The translations under genes were made by a program, and so were the position numbers. Positions 1 through 5,128 of a DNA stretch of 5,152 nucleotides are shown here, piece after piece (the first letter of the stretch is position 1; each line of letters starts with the position of its first letter). The stretch covers positions 1 to 5,152 of the forward strand of contig JASEHK010000114.1 in NCBI GenBank assembly GCA_030018875.1, written 5' to 3'. The notes under the pieces were generated by a model. That model saw only the letters and a list, made by a program, of their open reading frames with translations, had not been told where the DNA came from and did not search any database. The stretch is from Endomicrobiia bacterium (GTDB lineage Bacteria; Elusimicrobiota; Endomicrobiia; PHAN01).

Positions 1-1533
1 CTCTCCGGGCTCTCTTGCGCGCTCTCGGCAGGCGCGGCCGTGGTCATAGGGCGCGCGGTTCTCAAGGAATCGCTACTTGCCGCGCACTTCGTTTCGGAAA
101 GGGAGATGCTCGGCTCGGTCGCGGAGCGACTCGTAGAAGCGGCGGCGGCAAACTATCCCGGCGCCCCGATAGCCGGACTGCGCTTAGACGCCGACGGCAG
201 GCCGAAGTTCGTTCTTCGGAGCGCCGCGCAAAAGCGGCCGCGCGAAATATCGGCCGATTTGCTCGCCCTATGGCGGGAAGCCAAGCCCTACGCTAAGGAC
301 AAAGCCGTCTTCGCCACCGATGGACGCGGCAACTTGGCGGCCCACGACGACGAAGCGCGTGTCGCGGCCGGCTCGGACTTTTCGGGTCTTGAGGTCGTCA
401 ATATCGGCGCGAGGCGGCGCGAGGCGGCGCGAGGCGCATTGGTAACTTCCGACGAGAAGGCGCGCAAGGCCGTCGCCGTATGGGCGGACGGCCCGGCGGG
501 TCTGGTCATTTTTTCGATGACACCCTACGAAGAAGTAATGCAGCCGCTGACCGAGATGACGGCGCGCGCCGGAGCGTGGGTGGGCATAATCGCCGCGCTA
601 TTCGCGGCGGCGGGGGTGTTCTTCGCGCGCAGAATAACGACGCCCATCGAGCGATTGAGGGCGGCGGCGGTGGAAGTCGCGCGAGGCAAACTTGACGCGC
701 CGTCGTGGGACATCGGGTCCACCGACGAGGAAGTGGCGTCTCTGGCGGCGGACTTCGGCCGGATGACGGAGTCATTGAAAAAACTCTCTGTGCTCCGCGA
801 CGACCTCGTCCATATGATAGTCCACGACCTGAAGTCTCCATTAAGCGCGATAGTATCGTCCATAGAGTTCCTGAACTCCGTCGCGCAAACCACCGCCGAC
901 GAGAAGCAACTCAAATTTCTTCGGCTGGCGCGGAACTCTTCGAAAAATCTCATGCGCCTGATAGACGACTTGCTCGACGTGGCGAAACTTGAGGGGGGCA
1001 AACTCTCACTGCGTCCGACTCAAATAAAAGTCCGTGAACTGCTGGAAAGTTCAATGCGCGATTTCGAGGCGATGGCGTCGAACGAAAAAAAACTCCTGAC
1101 CCTTCATTGCCCCGACGGTCTATCGGCCGAGTGCGACGAGTCCCTCATCCGGCGCGTCGTATCTAATCTCATAGCCAATGCCATGAAGCACACGAAAAAT
1201 GAAACGGGCGCCGTCGAGGTCGAAGCCCAAGCGTCCGGCGACGGGAACTATTGGACACTCTCTGTAAGCGACAACGGCGCGGGCGTGCCCGAGGAATATC
1301 GCTCGAAGATATTCGACAAGTTCGTTCAGGTGGAGGGCAGAAGGACGCAGATAAGAAGCGGAACGGGGCTGGGACTTACTTTCTCGAAGATGGTGGCCGA
1401 GGCGCACGGCGGCGAAATATCCGTTGCAAGCGAAGATGGCCGCGGGAGCTCTTTTGTCGTCAAATTGCCTTTGAAACTACCGGGAAAAAATAACGATGAT
1501 GATATTCGGCGTTTGCCCGAAATGCGGGCTTAA
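1..1533 (+). CDS. Membrane sensor histidine kinase (HAMP, HisKA, HATPase_c), 5' partial
   Basis: Two-component sensor kinase that should autophosphorylate a histidine and pass the phosphate to an unseen response regulator. The frame is open to base 1, where it encodes a hydrophobic stretch (LSGLSCALSAGAAVVIG), probably the end of the first membrane helix. The gene therefore most likely starts left of the window; the GTG at 40 has no convincing ribosome binding site. Numbering from that GTG: an extracytoplasmic sensor region at about 10-175 that I cannot assign, although its end (GLVIFSMTPYEEVMQPL) is Cache-like; membrane helix about 178-196; HAMP about 197-250; H-box VHDLKSPLSAI with acceptor His262; N-box NLIANAMKHT 376-385; G1 DNGAGVP 411-417; F-box IFDKF 424-428; G2 GTGLGL 441-446. 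All catalytic boxes are intact. The last 15 or so residues form an unusual charged tail overlapping the next gene. No response regulator lies in the window, so the partner is unknown. Confidence 0.93.
   Translation, partial: LSGLSCALSAGAAVVIGRAVLKESLLAAHFVSEREMLGSVAERLVEAAAANYPGAPIAGLRLDADGRPKFVLRSAAQKRPREISADLLALWREAKPYAKDKAVFATDGRGNLAAHDDEARVAAGSDFSGLEVVNIGARRREAARGALVTSDEKARKAVAVWADGPAGLVIFSMTPYEEVMQPLTEMTARAGAWVGIIAALFAAAGVFFARRITTPIERLRAAAVEVARGKLDAPSWDIGSTDEEVASLAADFGRMTESLKKLSVLRDDLVHMIVHDLKSPLSAIVSSIEFLNSVAQTTADEKQLKFLRLARNSSKNLMRLIDDLLDVAKLEGGKLSLRPTQIKVRELLESSMRDFEAMASNEKKLLTLHCPDGLSAECDESLIRRVVSNLIANAMKHTKNETGAVEVEAQASGDGNYWTLSVSDNGAGVPEEYRSKIFDKFVQVEGRRTQIRSGTGLGLTFSKMVAEAHGGEISVASEDGRGSSFVVKLPLKLPGKNNDDDIRRLPEMRA
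405..436 (+). repeat. 10-bp tandem repeat inside the kinase sensor domain
   Basis: The unit gaggcggcgc occurs twice exactly at 411-430. It extends imperfectly on both sides (cggcgc before, gaggcg after), giving about 3.2 units. It encodes an Arg/Ala-rich patch around ARRREAARGA. The period is not a multiple of three, so gain or loss of one unit would shift the kinase frame. Confidence 0.7.
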
Positions 1534-1720
1534 ACTCGGCAGGAAAAGCGACTTCTGCCCACGATGCATGGAGCGCGTTACCGACGATACCGCCGGCGGG
1601 CAAAACGGTCGGCGGCGACGCCGCAAGGGTTTTTACCTTCCGTTTTTACTGAGCGTGATAGCGGCCATGATACTGGCCGTGATGATACGCGCCCAAAAAA
1701 TGGGAATGGCTCTGTGGTAA
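1496..1720 (+). CDS. Small zinc-ribbon protein with one membrane helix
   Basis: A 74-residue protein of unknown function. The N-terminus has two CxxC knuckles, CPKC (Cys7, Cys10) and CPRC (Cys21, Cys24), ten residues apart, a typical zinc-ribbon layout. A polar linker and a basic cluster (GRRRRRKG, about 38-45) follow, then one hydrophobic helix at about 47-64 and a short tail. By the positive-inside rule the ribbon should be cytoplasmic, tethered to the inner face of the membrane. The gene overlaps the kinase by 38 bases in another frame, so translational coupling and a shared transcript are likely. Two adjacent ATG codons (1496, 1499) can start it; a weak GGGA lies upstream at 1482-1485. 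The family is not recognised. A role linked to the kinase is inferred only from position. The conserved cysteine pattern and the helix argue that it is real rather than a chance frame. Confidence 0.8.
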   Translation: MMIFGVCPKCGLKLGRKSDFCPRCMERVTDDTAGGQNGRRRRRKGFYLPFLLSVIAAMILAVMIRAQKMGMALW

Positions 1721-1739
1721 ACTTCAAGATGTCAAAACT

Positions 1740-2060
1740 TTACAACTGCGCCGAAAGCTTGGCCTCTATCGCCTGTTTAGATTGAAATCCCACTATCCTG
1801 TCAACGGCCTTCCCCCCCTTAAAAATAACAAGTGTCGGAATAGCGGTTATGCCGTGGAGCGCCGAGGTTTGAGGATTTTCGTCAACGTTTAACTTGGCTA
1901 TCTTGGCGCGTCCGGCGAATTGCGCGGCAAGTTCGGCTATTACCGGCCCCATCATCTGACAGGGACCGCACCACTCCGCCCAGAAATCCACCAGCACCGT
2001 TTCCTTGGAATCCAGAACTTCATTTTTGAAATTGCCGTCGTTTACTATTATTTCGGACAT
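1740..2060 (-). CDS. trxA: Thioredoxin
   Basis: Single-domain cytosolic thioredoxin of 106 residues, the usual length, which reduces protein disulfides and is recycled by thioredoxin reductase. Visible landmarks are the buried Asp25 in LVDFWAEW, the active site WCGPC with Cys31 and Cys34, the cis-proline in TAIPT (Pro75) and the closing FKGGKAVDRIVGF strand pair. The start at 2060 is preferred because GGAGGA lies just upstream and MSEIIVND fits the family. An upstream in-frame ATG at 2093 would add 11 residues encoded partly by tandem repeats and has no ribosome binding site. The gene lies downstream of the DUF3307 gene on the same strand, separated by a repeat-filled 102-base gap. Its end faces the zinc-ribbon gene across 19 bases, with no clear terminator. 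No reductase gene is in the window. The residues after the active site (QMMGP) vary somewhat from the common KMIAP, but nothing suggests loss of function. Confidence 0.97.
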   Translation of the reverse strand: MSEIIVNDGNFKNEVLDSKETVLVDFWAEWCGPCQMMGPVIAELAAQFAGRAKIAKLNVDENPQTSALHGITAIPTLVIFKGGKAVDRIVGFQSKQAIEAKLSAQL

Positions 2061-2063
2061 GAT

Positions 2064-2069
2064 TCCTCC
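2064..2069 (-). promoter_or_regulatory. Ribosome binding site of trxA
   Basis: GGAGGA on the minus strand, three bases before the ATG at 2060 (GGAGG to ATG is four bases). It settles the choice of the 2060 start over the longer frame from 2093. Confidence 0.8.
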
Positions 2070-2076
2070 GTAGCGT

Positions 2077-2165
2077 TGAGAAGCAAGAAGCAAGAAGTAA
2101 GAAGTAAGAAGTAAGAAGTAAGAAGTAAGAAAGAAAATATCTTCAATCTTGCCTCTTGCTTCTCA
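2077..2165. repeat. Heptamer tandem array between 18-bp inverted arms
   Basis: Seven tandem 7-bp units run from 2081 to 2129: two copies of aagcaag, then five of aagtaag. The array begins within the left arm tgagaagcaagaagcaag at 2077-2094. Its inverted partner at 2148-2165 (cttgcctcttgcttctca) matches with one mismatch. The outer TGA of the right arm, read on the minus strand, is the stop codon of the DUF3307 gene. The element fills most of the space between that gene and trxA. It resembles the short heptameric tandem repeats known from several bacterial groups (STRR-like), but I cannot name a family. Confidence 0.85.
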
Positions 2166-2858
2166 CAAATTCATCACTATTTTTCCGGCCACACCCATAA
2201 TTATGGCAAATGTATAATTGAGCGCGATGTGAATCCACGAAAAATCGTATATCTTCTTGACGCCGTAAATAATGCTTTTCAATATCCAGAGCGCTATCAT
2301 AAAAAGCCACCAGTTTCCGGGCAAAAGAAACAGTGAAACTATCGCCAGGCGCTCGATTATCGAATAGTATTTCAAATCCGTGCGGATAACGGCCTGCCCC
2401 AGCACGTCCTTTTCTATATAGTAAATAAATATCGTCATAAAGTGGCCGACCAAAACGTAAATTATGGCTACTATCACCCAACGCTCCGGAGTGATGCTCG
2501 CGTCGAGAGGCGTGAATATAAATATCATCAGATAATGGATGAACTGGTCCCACAGAAAGAAGCCGAATGAATCGGGAGAGTTGAACCGAGATATCGTCCA
2601 GACGCGCCAATTGTCTTCCAGATAATGAAGGGCGGTGAGGATGACCAGACACATCCAGCCGCCGAGTTTCAGGGCGAGTATCTCGACCCATATCTCATTG
2701 GCGCGGTGGAACGTCAGAAGCGCGCCGAGCGCGAAAAATATAAGCGAATGGAAAAGAACACCCCACACGCTTTCTCTTTTCCATTTGGCTATCTTGTTCG
2801 TCTGAAGCGTGAAATCTCCGACGAAATGAGCCAGAATCAACCGCCAGAATAAGTCCAT
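2163..2858 (-). CDS. DUF3307 family multi-pass membrane protein
   Basis: A 231-residue integral membrane protein of unknown function. The N-terminus LILAHFVGDFTLQTNKIAKWK matches the DUF3307 signature, with His11, Asp15 and Gln19 in the first helix, followed by His37 in LFHSL. Polar residues also lie inside later helices: HYLEDNW at 78-84 and WDQFIHYL at 103-110. Such buried His/Asp residues could bind metal, but that is inference. Likely membrane segments lie at about 35-50, 64-82, 99-116, 127-148, 171-196 and 206-228. The start at 2858 fits the family, whose members begin a few residues before this motif. There is no visible Shine-Dalgarno sequence: the upstream bases are AT-rich and run straight into a heptamer tract. 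The stop codon lies in the inverted arm of the downstream repeat. The gene sits between the cyclase and trxA on one strand, but the gaps are too large and repeat-rich to assert an operon. Confidence 0.88.
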   Translation of the reverse strand: MDLFWRLILAHFVGDFTLQTNKIAKWKRESVWGVLFHSLIFFALGALLTFHRANEIWVEILALKLGGWMCLVILTALHYLEDNWRVWTISRFNSPDSFGFFLWDQFIHYLMIFIFTPLDASITPERWVIVAIIYVLVGHFMTIFIYYIEKDVLGQAVIRTDLKYYSIIERLAIVSLFLLPGNWWLFMIALWILKSIIYGVKKIYDFSWIHIALNYTFAIIMGVAGKIVMNL

Positions 2859-2865
2859 ATTAAAA

Positions 2866-2893
2866 GTGAATAGTAAATAGTGAATAGTGAATC
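2866..2893. repeat. AT-rich heptamer tandem tract
   Basis: Four 7-bp units in a row: gtgaata, gtaaata, gtgaata, gtgaatc. They end only seven bases before the DUF3307 start codon, so any leader of that gene passes through them. The period equals that of the array at 2081-2129 but the unit sequence differs. Confidence 0.8.
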
Positions 2894-2912
2894 ATTGCTG
2901 TCCAAATTAATA

Positions 2913-2981
2913 TGTCATTCCCGCGGAAGCGGGAATCTAGAGAAAACACTGGATTCCCGATAAAGACATTCGGGAATGACA
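2913..2981. repeat. 69-bp double-hairpin interspersed repeat (ATTCCCG...CGGGAAT type)
   Basis: The element is bounded by perfect 11-bp inverted ends, tgtcattcccg at 2913-2923 and cgggaatgaca at 2971-2981. Inside are two hairpins: attcccgc/gcgggaat with a 4-base loop at 2917-2936, and attcccga/tcgggaat with a 9-base loop at 2953-2977. The sequence type is well known as a dispersed repeat in many bacterial genomes, similar in core to Neisseria dRS3 (ATTCCC-N8-GGGAAT). Its spurious translation, containing LDSRFRGND, recurs in databases. Such repeats can act as integration targets or RNA-processing sites; no role can be shown here. Confidence 0.85.
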
Positions 2982-3006
2982 AACATAAATTAAAAACACG
3001 GATTAA

Positions 3007-3039
3007 GTCGGTCGCTTCGCCGGTAGCGGCGGGTCCGAC
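3007..3039. other. GC-rich hairpin
   Basis: The outer stem GTCGG (3007-3011) pairs with CCGAC (3035-3039). The inner stem CGCCG (3018-3022) pairs with CGGCG (3027-3031) over a GTAG loop. It stands four bases before the three-way junction structure and appears to be part of the same palindromic block. Confidence 0.45.
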
Positions 3040-3042
3040 GAC

Positions 3043-3119
3043 TCTCCGATGGGAGTCCGTAGACTCCAACGGAGTCCTTCGGACCGTATGAGTCCGGAGT
3101 GCGCGGACTCCATCGGAGA
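3043..3119 (+). other. 77-base three-way-junction fold (structured element, possibly RNA)
   Basis: The closing stem pairs 3043-3058 with 3105-3119 as 15 base pairs with one bulged G at 3051; G3059-C3104 can extend it. Inside sit two adjacent hairpins. One is GACTCC-AAC-GGAGTC (3062-3076). The other pairs CTTCGGAC (3077-3084) with GTCCGGAG (3092-3099) over a 7-base loop. Almost every base is paired. The two non-Watson-Crick positions (3079/3097 and 3060/3103) would be G-U on the plus strand but A-C on the minus strand, a slight hint that a plus-strand RNA is the folding form. It could equally be a DNA cruciform or repeat relic. It is not a tRNA. Confidence 0.5.
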
Positions 3120-3155
3120 TTGCTATCCCGCAAATTAGGCGAATAGCAATTCGCC
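3119..3155. other. Two mutually exclusive hairpins downstream of the cyclase gene
   Basis: ATTGCTAT (3119-3126) can pair with ATAGCAAT (3143-3150). Alternatively GGCGAAT (3138-3144) can pair with ATTCGCC (3149-3155) over AGCA. The two share bases and cannot form together. The second lies about 40 bases past the cyclase stop on the minus strand, but only TAATTTG follows it there, so it is a poor intrinsic terminator. It may be part of a dispersed palindromic repeat. Confidence 0.4.
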
Positions 3156-3196
3156 CGCTACAAACTTACCACTTAATCCTGTTTTTTACTTAATCC

Positions 3197-4951
3197 TTAA
3201 ACCTCTACGGCATAAATCTTGACGGGCTTCGCTTTTCCTTTCACTTTGACTTCGTCGAGATATTTAGTTTTGAAAATATCCCTGACGACGGCATAAGTGA
3301 ACTCGGAGATTATCACCTCTGTCGCGTAATCTTTGTTCAGTCCTTCGAGACGGGCGCCGAGGTTTACGTTGTCGCCTATAACGGTATAGTCCATGCGCTC
3401 GTAGGAGCCCATGTTTCCGACGACCATCTCGCCGGTGTTTACGCCTATTCCTATGTTGATGGTCGAGGTCTTGCCCTCGACGAGCCATTTCTCCTGAAGC
3501 TTTCTCAAGTTTATTATCATATCTCTGGCGCAGGAAACCGCGCGGACGGCGTGGTCGTTCTGAGGAATGGGCGCGCCCCAGAAAGCCATCACGGCGTCGC
3601 CCATGAACTTATCAAGAGTTCCGTCGTGCTTGAATACCACCTTGACCATCTCGGTAAGATATTCGTTCAATAGCGCGACTACCTCCTCGGCCTTGAGATT
3701 CTCGGACATCGTGGTGAAGCCCCTAATGTCGGAGAAAAGCACGGAGAGCGTTTGCTTCTGCCCGCCGAGTTTAAGGCTCGCGGGATTGTTTAATATATCC
3801 TCCATCACGTGCGGGCTGAGGTAATGCGAAAATGTTTTTTTGATGTATTTCTTCTCTTTTTCTTCGGTAAAGAACCGATACAGCAAAATACCGACGTAGC
3901 AAAAAAGACCCGCGACGGCCGGCGCGGTGTAATTGAAATATCGCTCGCCCAAAAACATCGCGTATGACAACCCTAAATATCCGAATATCATGGAGGCGGC
4001 GACCATACTGCCTTTCCAAGCGCTCATTGTGGTCATGAAATATCCGCCGGCGGCGCAAAGCAAGGCCGCGGCAAGAAATGCCCACAGCCACGACACCGGA
4101 TGCAAGAAGTTGGAGTTTATTACGTTTGATATCGCGTTGGCGTGTATCTCGACTCCGGGAAAAACCGGAGAATACGGAGTGGCCTTGAGGTCGAACAGCG
4201 CGGCGGCCGTGCCGCCGACCAGAACTATCTTGCCCTTGAACGCGGAGCGCGGCGACTTGCCAGAAACGACGTCGTAAAAACTGATGTACTCGAAGCGCTC
4301 GAATCCGCCTCGGTAATTGAGGGTTAATTCGCCGTAATCGTCAAGCGCCAATCGGCGTTCGGACACTATTTCGTCCGCGCTTTTTTGGTAATAAATCTCA
4401 AGGCCGCGCAGCGCAAGGGAGGGCAGCGGCGCGCCCCGATACTCGATAAAGAGCGGCACTTTGCGGCATTTGCCGTCGAGTTCCGGGAATATATTGACAA
4501 AACCCACTCTCGGAGAGCGGACGGTTTCGCCGACGGGAACCAGATACGCCTCCGCCGCTCGGTCTTTGAATTGAAACATACCGCCGAGAATTGTGCGGCG
4601 GGATTTGCGCGCAGCGGCCGTCAGTTCGGCGTCGCCGGCCGGATCCAAGCGGTCGGGCTCCGTGAACAGCACGTCGAAGATTATCGCTTTCGCGCCGGCG
4701 CGGGTAAGACGTTCTATCAAGCGCGCGTGCGTTCTTCTTGGCCATGGCCATCGCCCGAGCATCTTGATGGCATGCTCGTCTATGGCCACTATTATGATGT
4801 TTTTGTCGGGAGAAAGGGGGCCTCGAAGTATGAACTTAAAATCCGACCAACTGTTGTCGAGCGCGGTAAAAAGTCCCGCAAGCCACAGGAGCGAAACCGC
4901 GGCTAATACGGCGCCGGCGATGATAAAAGAGATTTTCTTTTTCTTATTCAT
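3197..4951 (-). CDS. CHASE2-domain class III adenylyl cyclase (predicted class IIIb)
   Basis: Membrane-bound receptor cyclase of 584 residues that should make cAMP from ATP at the cytoplasmic face. Domain order: basic start and first membrane helix (about 7-29); extracytoplasmic CHASE2 sensor (about 33-285; IIIVAIDEHAI, GRWPWPR, FDVLFTEPD, FPGVEIHANAISNVI); three helices (about 287-306, 315-335, 341-361); a linker (FSHYLSPHVMEDIL); and the catalytic domain from about 400. Metal-binding aspartates are Asp408 (FSDIRGFT) and Asp452 (GDAVMAFWGAP). Lys448 is the adenine-contact lysine, and Asn530 and Arg534 the transition-state pair. The second adenine-contact position is Thr523 (YTVIG) rather than Asp, the hallmark of class IIIb, many of which respond to bicarbonate. 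All catalytic residues are present, so it should be active. A GAGGG ribosome binding site supports the start. The CHASE2 ligand is unknown, and no cAMP receptor is in the window. It appears to be transcribed from its own promoter. Confidence 0.96.
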   Translation of the reverse strand: MNKKKKISFIIAGAVLAAVSLLWLAGLFTALDNSWSDFKFILRGPLSPDKNIIIVAIDEHAIKMLGRWPWPRRTHARLIERLTRAGAKAIIFDVLFTEPDRLDPAGDAELTAAARKSRRTILGGMFQFKDRAAEAYLVPVGETVRSPRVGFVNIFPELDGKCRKVPLFIEYRGAPLPSLALRGLEIYYQKSADEIVSERRLALDDYGELTLNYRGGFERFEYISFYDVVSGKSPRSAFKGKIVLVGGTAAALFDLKATPYSPVFPGVEIHANAISNVINSNFLHPVSWLWAFLAAALLCAAGGYFMTTMSAWKGSMVAASMIFGYLGLSYAMFLGERYFNYTAPAVAGLFCYVGILLYRFFTEEKEKKYIKKTFSHYLSPHVMEDILNNPASLKLGGQKQTLSVLFSDIRGFTTMSENLKAEEVVALLNEYLTEMVKVVFKHDGTLDKFMGDAVMAFWGAPIPQNDHAVRAVSCARDMIINLRKLQEKWLVEGKTSTINIGIGVNTGEMVVGNMGSYERMDYTVIGDNVNLGARLEGLNKDYATEVIISEFTYAVVRDIFKTKYLDEVKVKGKAKPVKIYAVEV

Positions 4952-4955
4952 ATTT

Positions 4956-4961
4956 TCCCTC
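4956..4961 (-). promoter_or_regulatory. Ribosome binding site of the cyclase gene
   Basis: GAGGGA on the minus strand, with GAGGG ending five bases before the ATG at 4951. It supports the chosen start, which is followed directly by the Lys-rich N-terminus and first membrane helix. Confidence 0.7.
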
Positions 4962-4970
4962 GGGACTTCT

Positions 4971-4998
4971 ATGATATTAAATTCTTATCTTTTTTCAA
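4971..4998 (-). promoter_or_regulatory. Probable sigma-70-type promoter of the cyclase gene
   Basis: On the minus strand TTGAAA (4993-4998) and TATCAT (4971-4976) are 16 bases apart; each differs from consensus at one position. Transcription would begin near 4964, giving a leader of about 13 bases that includes the GAGGGA site. AT-rich surroundings fit. Not tested beyond inspection. Confidence 0.45.
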
Positions 4999-5070
4999 GC
5001 GCGACGAGTATTTTTGAGAAAAAGTGATTTTTGACACAAACACCGGCGCGCGCGCGTCCGAACGGCTTTT

Positions 5071-5079
5071 TGGTATAAT
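5071..5079 (+). promoter_or_regulatory. Extended -10 promoter pointing rightward out of the window
   Basis: TGGTATAAT combines a perfect -10 hexamer (5074-5079) with the upstream TG of the extended -10 class, which can work without a good -35. The bases at the normal -35 distance are GC-rich and unlike the consensus. It would drive a gene to the right of the window, divergent from the cyclase. Confidence 0.45.
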
Positions 5080-5128
5080 GAGATTGTTGAAAAACCTATA
5101 ATTTTATGTATCTATTTTTCCGAATGAG

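Larger units (their letters stand above)
2991..3188. mobile_element. Possible MITE-like palindromic element with imperfect terminal inverted repeats
   Basis: The left end taaaaacacggattaagt (2991-3008) is matched in inverse by acttaatcctgttttttA (3171-3188), the same word apart from one A-run difference and one extra C. The 9-bp core ggattaagt/acttaatcc is perfect. A second copy of acttaatcct stands at 3188-3197, touching the cyclase stop codon. The interior is GC-rich, unlike the AT-rich flanks, and consists almost wholly of hairpins. No transposase is encoded and no target-site duplication is clear, so a non-autonomous element is inference. It lies in the 338-base gap between DUF3307 and the cyclase, which holds no gene. 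Confidence 0.45.

Noticed and set aside
506..1001. Open frames antisense to the kinase (to 158 residues)
   Set aside because: The kinase frame carries all catalytic boxes across this stretch; the antisense frames have low-complexity Pro/Arg/Ser translations without motifs.
2061..2093. Eleven-residue N-terminal extension of thioredoxin
   Set aside because: The ATG at 2093 lies in the heptamer repeat and lacks a ribosome binding site, whereas GGAGGA precedes the ATG at 2060.
2081..2129. CRISPR-like array
   Set aside because: The units are seven bases long with no spacers; this is a simple tandem repeat.
2143..2691. 182-residue open frame on the minus strand
   Set aside because: It overlaps the DUF3307 gene in another frame of the same strand, is rich in Arg, Ser and His, has no membrane segments or motif, and runs into the heptamer-repeat element.
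2860..3069. 69-residue open frame on the minus strand
   Set aside because: It translates repeat DNA: SLDSRFRGNDI comes from the double-hairpin repeat and the HYSLFTIHF ending from the AT heptamers. These are well-known spurious translations.
3043..3119. tRNA gene
   Set aside because: The length and branched fold are suggestive, but there are only two inner hairpins, the closing stem is 15 bp, and no anticodon arm or T-loop sequence is present.
3138..3155. Intrinsic terminator of the cyclase gene
   Set aside because: The stem is sound but no proper U-tract follows on the minus strand.
4385..4906. 173-residue open frame on the plus strand
   Set aside because: It lies wholly antisense to the cyclase gene, whose domains are unmistakable. 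Its translation shows no recognisable motif and is typical of the antisense of a GC-rich gene. The 144-residue frame at 4593-5027 is rejected for the same reason.
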